Shown here: one piece after another, positions 9,102 to 18,077 of the stretch
Layout of the letters: every line of letters begins with the position of its first letter
Numbering within the stretch: position 1 is the stretch's first letter
From: Flagellimonas sp. S3867
Lineage (GTDB): Bacteria; Bacteroidota; Bacteroidia; Flavobacteriales; Flavobacteriaceae
Direction of reading: 5' to 3'
Length of the DNA stretch: 64,000 nt
Assembly (NCBI RefSeq): GCF_014698935.1
Contig: NZ_JACVMN010000002.1
Location: forward strand, 1-64,000
Position numbers and translations under genes: made by a program
Notes under the pieces: generated by a model
What the model was told of the DNA's origin: nothing
What the model saw: only the letters and a program-made list of their open reading frames with translations
Databases searched by the model: none

Positions 9102-9257
9102 TTAGTTCGTATTATTTAAAATGACAAGTGCACCGATAACTCCAGGCACCCATCCACAAAGTGTTAAAAGTAATACAATAACAAAAGAACCACAACCTTT
9201 CCCGATGACTGACAAGGGTGGGAAAAGAACGGCCAATAAAACTCTCCAGAAACTCAT
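9102..9257 (-). CDS. YqaE/Pmp3-family small membrane protein
   Basis: A 51-residue reading frame starts MSFWRVLLAVLFPPLSV and continues with IGKGCGSFVIVLLLTLCGW and VPGVIGALVILNN. It shows the two hydrophobic helices and the FPPL and GWVPG motifs of the YqaE/Pmp3 family. Members are tiny membrane proteins; fungal Pmp3 affects membrane potential and salt sensitivity, and the bacterial role is poorly known. It heads a likely two-gene leftward unit with the lipoprotein at 8357-9091. It is short enough to be missed by automatic gene callers. Confidence 0.9.
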   Translation of the reverse strand: MSFWRVLLAVLFPPLSVIGKGCGSFVIVLLLTLCGWVPGVIGALVILNNTN

Positions 9258-9347
9258 TAATTTGATTTTGATTGATGTAACCTATTAGTATTAAATCCTA
9301 ACCAATTGTTACACAAAACCTTTATTTTTAACGCAGATAGAAAATTT

Positions 9348-10397
9348 ATGAAGGTCATTTCCTTTATTATAATCTTATTTGGTAGCCTGTCCGTCATGGG
9401 GCAGTACAATTTCTCGGGTCATGTTTCCGAAGAAAACCGAGGGAATACCATATATCTATCCCTTGTTGAGGATTACCGAAAGACATCTCGGGTCTATCTG
9501 GAACAAATCATAAGTAAGACCACAGTTGACTCATTGGGTACTTTTCAATTTATTGGCGACAATCTTTTAATAGATAACCGTTTATATCGAATTCATTTGG
9601 ATGGTTGTTCCGGTAATTCCGATGCCAGTCATTTTTTGGGAACTTGCAACAGTAGTAAAAGTGTGCTGTTTATTGCCAATAACAATGACTCTTTGGAATT
9701 TCCCACTTCTTTCGAAGACCAAGAACTCTGTACCATTAGCTCGTCAAATCCTAAATCCTCACTTCCTTTGGAAATTGACGCACTTAAAGAAGAAATGATC
9801 TTTGATTTTGCCGACTACCGAAGTGAGGCCAACAGAAAATTAAATTCAGAAAAGTGGTTTGCCTCCCTTCAAAAGTTTGGCAAAGACTCCGGAGAACCTT
9901 TGGCCGAATTACTCATTTACGATTTTCTCTCAGACAAACGAAATGAGACCTATGATCATTATCTAGGGGACATTGCTTCCAATAACTACTACGAGCAACT
10001 TCTTGACCGTTTGAACGCCATCTATCCAAACACTGAATTTACAAAGCAATTTGAAGCCGAAATCACAACAGATAGCCAATTGGCCAATTTTCAAGATTCT
10101 GCCATTTGGAATTGGAAATGGGGCGTGTTGATGCTACTTGGCGTTTCCCTTGGATTGAATTTATTTTTACTTGTAACTAGAAAATCCAAAGCAAGGACCA
10201 AAGTGAACGATCTACTTCAGAAACTGACCCCACAAGAGCAAAAAATAGTACAACAAATTCTATTGGACAAAAGCAATAAGGAAATTGCTTCAGCACTTTT
10301 TGTGAGCCACAGCACCATTAAAACCCACATCAACAATCTGTACAAAAAACTAGCAGTTTCTTCCCGCCAGGAAATTGTCTCCATCTTCAAAAAATAA
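9348..10397 (+). CDS. Membrane-tethered LuxR-type transcriptional regulator
   Basis: I start at the ATG at 9348, which gives the signal-anchor MKVISFIIILFGSLSVMGQ; the upstream start at 9306 would put 14 charged residues ahead of it. The 349-residue protein has an extracytoplasmic N-terminal region (about 20-255) whose first part (YNFSGHVSEENRGNTIYLSL) resembles a DUF4369-like beta domain. A transmembrane helix follows at about 258-278, then a cytoplasmic LuxR/GerE helix-turn-helix (about 290-349: LTPQEQKIVQQILLD, NKEIASALFVSHSTIKTHIN). There is no receiver domain. I infer a one-component regulator that senses something outside the inner membrane and binds DNA directly. Confidence 0.85.
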   Translation: MKVISFIIILFGSLSVMGQYNFSGHVSEENRGNTIYLSLVEDYRKTSRVYLEQIISKTTVDSLGTFQFIGDNLLIDNRLYRIHLDGCSGNSDASHFLGTCNSSKSVLFIANNNDSLEFPTSFEDQELCTISSSNPKSSLPLEIDALKEEMIFDFADYRSEANRKLNSEKWFASLQKFGKDSGEPLAELLIYDFLSDKRNETYDHYLGDIASNNYYEQLLDRLNAIYPNTEFTKQFEAEITTDSQLANFQDSAIWNWKWGVLMLLGVSLGLNLFLLVTRKSKARTKVNDLLQKLTPQEQKIVQQILLDKSNKEIASALFVSHSTIKTHINNLYKKLAVSSRQEIVSIFKK

Positions 10398-10496
10398 AAT
10401 TCCACCTGGGGTCTAGTCCCTATTTCCAACCATCAAAAAACCATTCCACCCCTGATTTTATAGAATTTTCGGTTCCAAATTTTAAACTGAAAAATC

Positions 10497-11051
10497 ATGA
10501 AATCAATTTTAGCAACATTCTTAATGATCAGTACAAGCTTGTTTGCCCAAGAATTCAACAAAGAAATTGAATTGGAAAATGGTAAAACATTTATGGTCGG
10601 AAAAATAAATTTAGAAGGTCTGCAATCCGAACCCTACGCAAACTGGTTTAGTACCAATTATGAGAACTATGTGGTAGATAAATCCATGGTGAAGATGTTC
10701 AAAAAACAACTCAAAAAACATCACATCAAACTTTTTCTGGGCACCTGGTGTGGCGACAGTAAGCGAGAGGTCCCTCGAATGCTAAAAATTTTACATGAGG
10801 CCAAATTCCCCATGAACCAAATAGAAATTGTCGCTCTGGACCGACGTAAGGAACATTATAAAAAAAGTCCCACCGGAGAAGAAAAAGGTCTTGACATCAT
10901 CAAAGTTCCAACAATGGTATTCTTTAAAAAGGAAAAAGAGGTCAACCGGATCGTAGAAAGTCCACTGGAATCCTGGGAGGAAGACATGGCTCAAATCATG
11001 ACCGGGAAACCATATACTCCGAATTATGCCACATTAAGCAAGGCCAAGTAA
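10497..11051 (+). CDS. Exported thioredoxin-like protein with a single active-site cysteine
   Basis: This 184-residue protein has a Sec signal peptide ([18 protein letters not shown]) and a thioredoxin-like domain from about residue 70. The active-site position reads [16 protein letters not shown], so the usual CxxC is CxxS (Cys-Gly-Asp-Ser). The downstream cis-Pro loop is present ([11 protein letters not shown]). CxxS versions of the fold usually act in isomerase-like, peroxidase-like or binding roles rather than as dithiol oxidoreductases. It lies alone between the LuxR-type regulator and lysS and is closed by a strong terminator at 11054-11093. Confidence 0.85.
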   Translation: MKSILATFLMISTSLFAQEFNKEIELENGKTFMVGKINLEGLQSEPYANWFSTNYENYVVDKSMVKMFKKQLKKHHIKLFLGTWCGDSKREVPRMLKILHEAKFPMNQIEIVALDRRKEHYKKSPTGEEKGLDIIKVPTMVFFKKEKEVNRIVESPLESWEEDMAQIMTGKPYTPNYATLSKAK

Positions 11052-11053
11052 GG

Positions 11054-11093
11054 AATTAAAGCGCAAAAGTGTAATTTTGCGCTTTAATTTTTT
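11054..11093 (+). terminator. Rho-independent terminator, overlapping a lysS -7 box
   Basis: Two perfect 15-base arms (11054-11068 and 11075-11089; AATTAAAGCGCAAAA and its complement) enclose a 6-base loop and run into TTTT. The hairpin starts two bases after the stop codon of the thioredoxin-like gene. The sequence TAATTTTG at 11072-11079, spanning the loop and second arm, also matches the Bacteroidota -7 consensus and could serve lysS. Confidence 0.85.
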
Positions 11094-11100
11094 ATCGACT

Positions 11101-12789
11101 ATGCAACTATCGGAACAGGAAATCGTTCGAAGGGAAAAATTATCAAAGCTTAGGGAACTGGGAATCAACCCCTATCCTGCTGCACTTTATCCAGTAGATG
11201 CCACCTCAAAAAGCATCAAAAACGATTTTAAGGAAGGAAAAAAAGTGGTGATTTCCGGTAGATTGATGTCGAGAAGAATCCAAGGCAAAGCATCTTTTGC
11301 AGAATTACAAGACAGTGAAGGTCGCATACAAGTGTATTTTAACCGTGATGAAATCTGCGCTGGTGAGGACAAAACGCTTTACAACGATGTGTACAAAAAA
11401 TTGCTGGATATTGGTGACATTATCGGTGTAGAAGGTGAACTGTTTACAACTCAGGTTGGGGAAAAGACCGTCATGGTCAAAAACTTTAGTTTGTTGAGCA
11501 AAGCTTTACGTCCATTACCGCTACCAAAGGTAGACGCGGATGGAAAAGTATACGACGAATTCAACGATCCGGAGCTTCGCTACCGTCAACGTTACGTGGA
11601 CTTGGTAGTTAATCCTTCGGTAAAGGAAACTTTCATCAAGCGTACCAAAATTACCAACAGTATACGCGAGTTTTATAATGAAAGAGGGTATTTGGAAGTT
11701 GAAACTCCAATTCTACAACCCATTCCGGGTGGAGCTGCTGCACGTCCATTTTTAACCCATCATAACGCACTGAACATTCCGTTGTATTTGCGAATTGCCA
11801 ACGAATTGTACCTAAAAAGGCTGATTGTAGGTGGTTTTGATGGTGTCTATGAATTTTCCAAGGACTTTAGAAATGAAGGAATGGATCGTACCCACAATCC
11901 GGAGTTTACCGTAATGGAACTCTATGTGGCGTATAAAGATTACAATTGGATGATGGATACAACGGAGCAGTTGTTGGAAAAAATCGCCTTGGATGCCACT
12001 GGCAGCACAAAAGTGCCCGTTGGAGATAACGAAATTGAGTTTAAAGCGCCATATGCCCGAGTACCGATTTTAGAAGCCATAAAAATCCACACTGGCCATG
12101 ATGTAGCTGGAATGGATGAAACCCAATTACGTGAGGTGGCCCAAAAACTCGACATTGAAGTTGATGAGACCATGGGAGTCGGTAAATTGATTGATGAGAT
12201 TTTTGGTGAAAAATGTGAACACCACTACGTGCAACCCACCTTCATTACCGATTATCCAAAAGAAATGAGTCCATTAACCAAAGAGCATCGCAGCAATCCT
12301 GCTTTGACCGAGCGCTTTGAGTTAATGGTCAACGGAAAAGAATTGGCAAACGCATATTCAGAGTTGAATGATCCCATCGATCAACGTGAGCGTTTTGAAG
12401 AACAGCTCAAACTTTCCGAAAAAGGAGATGACGAAGCCATGTTCATTGATCAAGATTTTCTGCGCGCCTTGGAATATGGAATGCCCCCAACATCTGGAAT
12501 TGGAATCGGGATTGACCGTTTGGTGATGCTCATGACCAATAACTCTTCTATCCAAGAAGTACTTTTCTTCCCACAAATGCGACCCGAAAAAAAACAGGTA
12601 GAGCTTACCGAGGAAGAGAAAACAATCATGGATATTCTAAAACCTTTGGATGAAATGCCATTAGCTGAATTAAAGCAAAAAGCTGGACTCAGTGGCAAAA
12701 AATGGGACAAGAGCACTAAGAACCTATCCAAATTGGGTCTTTTTCAAGTAGAAAAAAGAGAGGACGGGCTTTTTGCCTCCCAAAAATAA
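11101..12789 (+). CDS. lysS: Lysyl-tRNA synthetase (class II)
   Basis: This enzyme charges tRNA-Lys in the cytoplasm. I start at the ATG at 11101 ([14 protein letters not shown]), because the earlier in-frame start at 11077 lies inside the terminator hairpin. The 562-residue product has an N-terminal OB-fold anticodon-binding domain (about 50-150, [21 protein letters not shown]). The class II catalytic core follows, with motif 2 ([20 protein letters not shown]) and motif 3 ([18 protein letters not shown]). A C-terminal extension of about 70 residues beyond the usual end (after FFPQMRPE) is rich in Lys and Glu; such tails are common in Bacteroidota LysS. Confidence 0.97.
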   Translation: MQLSEQEIVRREKLSKLRELGINPYPAALYPVDATSKSIKNDFKEGKKVVISGRLMSRRIQGKASFAELQDSEGRIQVYFNRDEICAGEDKTLYNDVYKKLLDIGDIIGVEGELFTTQVGEKTVMVKNFSLLSKALRPLPLPKVDADGKVYDEFNDPELRYRQRYVDLVVNPSVKETFIKRTKITNSIREFYNERGYLEVETPILQPIPGGAAARPFLTHHNALNIPLYLRIANELYLKRLIVGGFDGVYEFSKDFRNEGMDRTHNPEFTVMELYVAYKDYNWMMDTTEQLLEKIALDATGSTKVPVGDNEIEFKAPYARVPILEAIKIHTGHDVAGMDETQLREVAQKLDIEVDETMGVGKLIDEIFGEKCEHHYVQPTFITDYPKEMSPLTKEHRSNPALTERFELMVNGKELANAYSELNDPIDQRERFEEQLKLSEKGDDEAMFIDQDFLRALEYGMPPTSGIGIGIDRLVMLMTNNSSIQEVLFFPQMRPEKKQVELTEEEKTIMDILKPLDEMPLAELKQKAGLSGKKWDKSTKNLSKLGLFQVEKREDGLFASQK

Positions 12790-12801
12790 GGTGCATTTCT
12801 T

Positions 12802-12826
12802 AACGAAGCCATTGTTTGGCTTCGTT
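12802..12826 (+). terminator. Hairpin after lysS
   Basis: Nine-base perfect arms AACGAAGCC and GGCTTCGTT enclose a 7-base loop, 13 bases after the lysS stop. No T-run follows on the plus strand, so this is a weak or factor-assisted terminator candidate. Confidence 0.45.
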
Positions 12827-12915
12827 CAAAAGTCGTTCAGCGAAGTTTAGCAAAACCACTTTCAAAATTTCCTATATTTATGATTCACAGCGTTTAGCGC
12901 TTTCCGAGCATAAAT

Positions 12916-15651
12916 ATGAACAAGAAAATAGTATCCGTTATTGGGGTGATTTTGGGTTTATTTTCTTTGGTATTCCTATGGAATTTACTCAAACCTTCAA
13001 AAGAAGTGGATTTCAGTGCGGAAATCAAACCCATCCTCAACAAACATTGTATCACGTGTCATGGTGGGGTCAAAAAAAATGGAGGATTCAGCCTTTTGTT
13101 TGAAGAAGAGGCCTTCGCAAATACTGAATCGGGCAAACCTGCCATTATTCCAGGCAACGCATCCGGAAGTGAGTTCATAAAACGCTTGAAGGAAGAAGAT
13201 CCTGAACTTCGAATGCCCTATGAAAAACCAAAGCTCTCTGATGAGGAAATCGACTTGTTGACCAAATGGGTAAACCAAGGCGCAAATTGGGGTGAACATT
13301 GGGCATATAGCCTGCCCCAAGAAGTTGAAATTCCAAAACTGACCGAAGAAGCCGGCTTTTCGAGTGAAAATACAGCTGTCGTTAACAATGGTATAGACCA
13401 ATTCATACTTCACCGCTTAAAAAAAGAAGGTGTAGAACCAAGTCCGTCCGCAGAAGATAATATACTGGCCCGAAGAGTGGCCTTAGATATTACTGGACTC
13501 CCACCAAATACTGTACTATTTCAAAATTATAAAACAGGAAAGCTTGATTATGAAGGCATGATAGACAGCCTCTTGGCTCAACCTTCATTCGGTGAAAAAT
13601 GGGCCAGCTGGTGGTTGGATATGGCCCGCTATGCGGATACAAAAGGCTATGAAAAAGATTTAGGGCGAAGCATGTGGCAATATCGTGACTGGGTTATCAA
13701 GGCTCTAAATAATGATCTACCCTATGATCAATTCACTATAGAACAATTGGCTGGAGATTTATTACCAAATCCTTCCATTGATCAGTTGATCGCCACAGCA
13801 TTCCATCGAAATACCATGAATAACGATGAAGGAGGAACTGATGATGAAGAATTTCGGGTTGCGGCAATAATCGATAGGGTGAACACCACTTTCGATGTTT
13901 GGCAAAGCACCACAATGGGTTGCGTGCAATGTCATGGACATCCATATGATCCTTTCAAACAAAAGGATTATTACAATGTAATGGCATTTTTTAACAATAC
14001 GCGAGATGAAGACACCCCAGATGAAGCTCCAGCATTGCGATTTTATACTCCTGAACAACAAGAATCAATTGATGAAATCAATACGTGGTTATCAAATCAT
14101 GGTGATGAAAATACCGCCAAGGTTTATACAGATTTTTTGAGGTTCCAGGAACCTGTATACAAATCCCATTCGTTACAAGATTTTATCAATGGATCCTATG
14201 ATGACCATGCTTCTGCAGTACTTTGGAACAATGGTTCATGCAGATTGGAAAACGTATTTACCCATGGTTCAGAATACCTCTATTTTAAGCACTACTCCTA
14301 TTATAGTGGGGTTTCATTCACCATTCGAAAAGATAACGCCGAAGGCGAAATTCTGACTCAATTTACGTTGAATAAGACCGAAGAACCCGTAACCAAACGA
14401 ATCCCCATCAAAAGAGTGCATGGGCCGATCAACATTCATATTGAAATAAATAACCCCAAGATTCCCAAAACCACGAATGCTCTGCATATTTATTGGCTAG
14501 GATTTTTACCAGATATTCCTGGAAGTGACCAAGCTGGTTTTTCCAGAATTCAGAGAGCGTTTGACAAAGCAATCGACTTTAAAGCTCCAATTCTGCCTGT
14601 CATGGCCGAAAATCCGGAATATATATCGCGCAGCACTCAAGTTTTTGAACGTGGAAATTGGTTGCTACAAACCGATACGGTGCAGCCAGCCACACCTTCG
14701 GTGTTGAATTCTTGGGAAGCATCTTGGTCCAAGGACCGTTTGGGATTTTCCAAATGGTTGGTCGACAAAAAAAATCCTTTAACCGCTCGAACTTTGGTGA
14801 ACAGAGTTTGGCACCAAATCTTTGGTAGAGGTCTTTTGTCAACTGTTGAGGATATAGGTTCTCAATCCGATTTTCCTTCCCATCCAGGTCTACTGGATTG
14901 GTTGGCATTGCGATTTATGAATGAACACCAATGGAGCATAAAAGCGCTTATTAAGGAAATTGTAGTATCTGGCACCTATCGCCAAAACTCAGAATTGACC
15001 CCTGAAACCTATCAACAAGATCCAGAAAATGAACTTTATGCAAGGGGTCCCAGACTACGATTAAGCGCCGAACAGATTCGTGATCAAGCCTTGGCTGTTT
15101 CAGGTTTGCTCAGCCCCAAAATGTACGGCCCAGGAGTAATGCCTCCACAGCCCGAAGGAGTTTGGCAAACGGTATATAGTGGCGAACAATGGTTAGAAAG
15201 TAAAAATGAAGATCGTTATAGAAGAGCGGTGTACACCTATTTAAAGAGAACAAGCCCTTACCCTTCTTTCCTCACTTTTGATGCAGGTAGTAGAGAAGTA
15301 TGCACCATCAGAAGAACGGTTACCAACACACCCTTACAAGCATTGGTAACATTGAACGACCCTGTATATCTAGAAGCGTCATACCATCTGGCAAAAGCAA
15401 TGCAATCCTCTGATACTATTGAAGAACAATTGATTCATGGTTATGAAAAAGCAACCCTATCAACAATATCCCCCGAAAAATTAAATGCGCTAAAAGCGTT
15501 GTATGATACTTCATTGAACGAATTCAAAAAGGATAATGATGGGTTAATTCAGTTTTTACATTTTGATGCAAACCCAACAGCAGAACTCGGAGCGTTGACC
15601 GTGGTAGCCAATGCGATAATGAATCTAGATGAATTTTTAACCAAGGCCTGA
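12916..15651 (+). CDS. PSCyt1/DUF1549/DUF1553 planctomycete-type cytochrome protein
   Basis: This 911-residue protein has an N-terminal membrane anchor (about 5-25) and then a PSCyt1 cytochrome domain with haem site CITCH (45-49). The DUF1549 region follows (about 160-360: SFGEKWASWWLDMARYADTKGY, NDLPYDQFTIEQLAGDLLP) and contains a second haem-type motif, CVQCH (336-340). A beta-sandwich-like insert (about 430-550) comes next, then DUF1553 (about 600-890: KNPLTARTLVNRVWHQIFGRGL, DQALAVSGLLSPKMYGPGV). These domains occur together in Planctomycetes and some Bacteroidota; the biochemical role is not established. It heads an operon with a DUF1501 gene starting one base after its stop. I infer a c-haem redox protein facing the periplasm. 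Confidence 0.92.
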   Translation: MNKKIVSVIGVILGLFSLVFLWNLLKPSKEVDFSAEIKPILNKHCITCHGGVKKNGGFSLLFEEEAFANTESGKPAIIPGNASGSEFIKRLKEEDPELRMPYEKPKLSDEEIDLLTKWVNQGANWGEHWAYSLPQEVEIPKLTEEAGFSSENTAVVNNGIDQFILHRLKKEGVEPSPSAEDNILARRVALDITGLPPNTVLFQNYKTGKLDYEGMIDSLLAQPSFGEKWASWWLDMARYADTKGYEKDLGRSMWQYRDWVIKALNNDLPYDQFTIEQLAGDLLPNPSIDQLIATAFHRNTMNNDEGGTDDEEFRVAAIIDRVNTTFDVWQSTTMGCVQCHGHPYDPFKQKDYYNVMAFFNNTRDEDTPDEAPALRFYTPEQQESIDEINTWLSNHGDENTAKVYTDFLRFQEPVYKSHSLQDFINGSYDDHASAVLWNNGSCRLENVFTHGSEYLYFKHYSYYSGVSFTIRKDNAEGEILTQFTLNKTEEPVTKRIPIKRVHGPINIHIEINNPKIPKTTNALHIYWLGFLPDIPGSDQAGFSRIQRAFDKAIDFKAPILPVMAENPEYISRSTQVFERGNWLLQTDTVQPATPSVLNSWEASWSKDRLGFSKWLVDKKNPLTARTLVNRVWHQIFGRGLLSTVEDIGSQSDFPSHPGLLDWLALRFMNEHQWSIKALIKEIVVSGTYRQNSELTPETYQQDPENELYARGPRLRLSAEQIRDQALAVSGLLSPKMYGPGVMPPQPEGVWQTVYSGEQWLESKNEDRYRRAVYTYLKRTSPYPSFLTFDAGSREVCTIRRTVTNTPLQALVTLNDPVYLEASYHLAKAMQSSDTIEEQLIHGYEKATLSTISPEKLNALKALYDTSLNEFKKDNDGLIQFLHFDANPTAELGALTVVANAIMNLDEFLTKA

Positions 15652-15652
15652 A

Positions 15653-17161
15653 ATGGATCAGATAGAACGACTTATCAGAGAGAAATTGATGCGGGATGCG
15701 CAAGCCAAGACCCGAAGGCATTTTATTAAAGATTGTGCAACTGGTCTGGGTGGATTGGCCTTAGGCTCCATTTTTTTAGGTTGTGATCCATTGGAACCAA
15801 AAGGGAAAAAAGAAAAAATAGTCTTCTCGGACAGAGATCTAAACCCGCTGGCTACTTTACCCCCTCCTTATACTCCAAAAGTAAAATCAGTCATTTACCT
15901 TCATATGGCAGGTTCACCTTCACAGTTGGAAATGTTCGACCACAAGCCCGTTCTCCATAAATTGAACAATCAAGATTGCCCGGAATCTTTATTACAAGGC
16001 AAAAAATTCGCTTTCATAAAAGGCACCCCAAAACTATTGGGCCCTCAGGCCGAATTTTCACAAGAAGGTGAATCTGGCAATTGGGTATCCAACTATTTAC
16101 CCCATTTCAAGAAAGTAATCGATGAGGTAGCTTTTTTAAAAGCTGTGCATACCGACCAATTCAATCATGGGCCGGCCCAGTTGTTCATGCATACAGGGAG
16201 TCCCAGGTTGGGAAGGCCTAGCATTGGAGCATGGGCAACTTATGGTTTGGGGTCAGAAAATCAAAATTTGCCCGGGTTTGTGGTGTTGACTTCCGGCGGA
16301 AAAACCCCAGATGCCGGAAAGAGTGTATGGGGAAGTGGTTTTTTACCCTCAGTCTACCAAGGTGTGCAATGTCGGTCCGAAGGAGATCCTGTTCTTTATA
16401 TAGAGGACCCGAAAGGTATTTCGCGAAACCTCAAAAGAAGTACCATAGATGCCATCAACAAAATCAACAAAGAAGAATATGCCAAGTATGCAGATCCAGA
16501 AATCCTGGCGCGCATCAACCAATATGAAATGGCCTATCGCATGCAAATTGCCGTTCCTGAAATCATGAACATTGAAAGTGAGCCGGAAAACATTAAAGAA
16601 ATGTATGGGGTGGAGCCTGGAAAAGAGTCTTTTGCCAACAATTGTCTATTAGCCCGTAAATTAGTGGAAGATGGTGTTCGGTTTGTGCAATTGTTCGATT
16701 GGGGCTGGGATAGTCATGGCACCGATCATAGCACCGCAGTTGACCTTGGGTTACGCAATAAATGTCGTGAAATTGACAGGCCCATCACAGCTTTGCTGTT
16801 AGATCTAAAACAACGTGGACTACTTGATGAAACATTGGTTGTTTGGGGCGGTGAATTCGGCCGTACCCCAATGCAGGAAAACAGGGGCAACAAAGAAATG
16901 GGTTTCAAGGGTAGAGATCATCATGGCGATGCATTTACCATGTGGATGGCCGGCGGAGGTGTAAAAAAAGGAGCCTGCCATGGCAAAACGGACGATATCG
17001 GATTTTTAGGTATCGAAGGCAGAGTATCCGTTCACGATGTTCATGCCACCATTTTGCATTTACTTGGCTTTGACCATGAGGAGTTCACCTTTGAATTTCA
17101 AGGAAGAAACTATAGACTGACCGATGTTGAAGGAGAAATAATTAAAGAAATACTTGCATAA
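15653..17161 (+). CDS. DUF1501 domain protein, Tat-exported
   Basis: This 502-residue protein follows the PSCyt1/DUF1549/DUF1553 gene by one base. Its N-terminus has a twin-arginine motif (TRRHFIKD, Arg 21-22), a hydrophobic stretch and a possible lipobox Cys (SIFLGC, Cys 44), so it is probably exported folded by Tat and may be lipidated. The body is DUF1501, a sulfatase/alkaline-phosphatase-superfamily relative, with conserved blocks such as SVIYLHMAGSPSQLEMFDHK, DWGWDSHGTDH, VVWGGEFGRTPM and GRDHHGDAFTMWMAGGGVKKG. DUF1501 genes regularly sit beside DUF1549/DUF1553 genes, which argues for a shared function. The substrate is unknown. Confidence 0.92.
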   Translation: MDQIERLIREKLMRDAQAKTRRHFIKDCATGLGGLALGSIFLGCDPLEPKGKKEKIVFSDRDLNPLATLPPPYTPKVKSVIYLHMAGSPSQLEMFDHKPVLHKLNNQDCPESLLQGKKFAFIKGTPKLLGPQAEFSQEGESGNWVSNYLPHFKKVIDEVAFLKAVHTDQFNHGPAQLFMHTGSPRLGRPSIGAWATYGLGSENQNLPGFVVLTSGGKTPDAGKSVWGSGFLPSVYQGVQCRSEGDPVLYIEDPKGISRNLKRSTIDAINKINKEEYAKYADPEILARINQYEMAYRMQIAVPEIMNIESEPENIKEMYGVEPGKESFANNCLLARKLVEDGVRFVQLFDWGWDSHGTDHSTAVDLGLRNKCREIDRPITALLLDLKQRGLLDETLVVWGGEFGRTPMQENRGNKEMGFKGRDHHGDAFTMWMAGGGVKKGACHGKTDDIGFLGIEGRVSVHDVHATILHLLGFDHEEFTFEFQGRNYRLTDVEGEIIKEILA

Positions 17162-17189
17162 AACCAACCATAACCAACTTTGAACATTT

Positions 17190-18065
17190 ATGAAAAAAGT
17201 TCTTATTGTCCTCTTCATGCTTCTCTGGGTTCAATCACCTGCTCAAGAGCAAAAAATCCTATTTTTCCAAACCAACTGGGGAAATACCCTCTCATGGGAT
17301 GCATTTTGCGAAAGGGCAAAAACTTCCGGATTCGATGGAATCGATATTTGGTTACCTTCTAAATCTGAAAGCCAAGATGCACTTAAAATCGCTTTAAAAA
17401 AACATGGGCTATTGCTCAATTTAATGCACGGAACCAATAAAAGCATCCCTTTCAAACAAAGTTTGGTTCAATTTGAAGAAAAACTCAAGGCTTTGATACA
17501 ATGGAATCCAGTCTTGATCAATTGCCATACAGGAAGTGACTTTTTTACTCAAGAACAGAATCAAGCCTTTATCGATATCGGCAACAAAATTTCCAGTGAG
17601 AGTGGCATTCCGGTTTATCATGAAACGCACAGGGGAAGATTTAGTTACAACCTTCCGGATACTAAAAAGTATGTCAGTGATATTCCAAATCTAAAATTGA
17701 CGTTGGACATTAGCCATTGGATGGTGGTCCATGAATCCTTGCTGGAAGGTCAAAACAAGGATTTGGAAGCAATTATAGATCGTTCATACCATATTCATGC
17801 AAGAGTTGGACATGCCGAAGGCCCACAAGTTAATAACCCCGAAGCCCCTGAATGGAAAAAGGCTTTGGATAGGCATATGGAGATCTGGGAGCAGATTATT
17901 CGCAAACGTTGGGCAGAAGGTCAACATACAGTAACTATTACTTCGGAGTTTGGCCCGCCAACCTATTTACCAGCACTTCCATATACTCAAATTCCCGTTG
18001 CCGACCAATGGAAAGCCAATGTGTTCATCATGAATGCCTTGAAAAAAAGGATGAAAATTGAATAA
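17190..18065 (+). CDS. Exported xylose-isomerase-like TIM-barrel protein
   Basis: This 291-residue protein combines a Sec signal peptide (MKKVLIVLFMLLWVQSPAQ) with a sugar phosphate isomerase/epimerase-type TIM barrel. The likely divalent-metal ligands are in the expected order: Glu145 (YHETHRGR), Asp173 (LDISHW), His203 (IHARVGH) and Glu253 (SEFGPP). Such barrels act on sugars or sugar-like acids, but most are cytoplasmic; here the signal peptide places the enzyme in the periplasm with the operon's other exported proteins. It lies 28 bases after the DUF1501 gene and 12 before the DUF2231 gene. I infer an isomerase, epimerase or lyase step; the substrate is not known. Confidence 0.88.
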   Translation: MKKVLIVLFMLLWVQSPAQEQKILFFQTNWGNTLSWDAFCERAKTSGFDGIDIWLPSKSESQDALKIALKKHGLLLNLMHGTNKSIPFKQSLVQFEEKLKALIQWNPVLINCHTGSDFFTQEQNQAFIDIGNKISSESGIPVYHETHRGRFSYNLPDTKKYVSDIPNLKLTLDISHWMVVHESLLEGQNKDLEAIIDRSYHIHARVGHAEGPQVNNPEAPEWKKALDRHMEIWEQIIRKRWAEGQHTVTITSEFGPPTYLPALPYTQIPVADQWKANVFIMNALKKRMKIE

Positions 18066-18077
18066 GCCCTTCTCACT

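Noticed and set aside
12816..13103. 95-codon frame overlapping the lysS-PSCyt1 gap
   Set aside because: It mostly overlaps the PSCyt1/DUF1549/DUF1553 gene in another frame, and the translation has no protein-like pattern.
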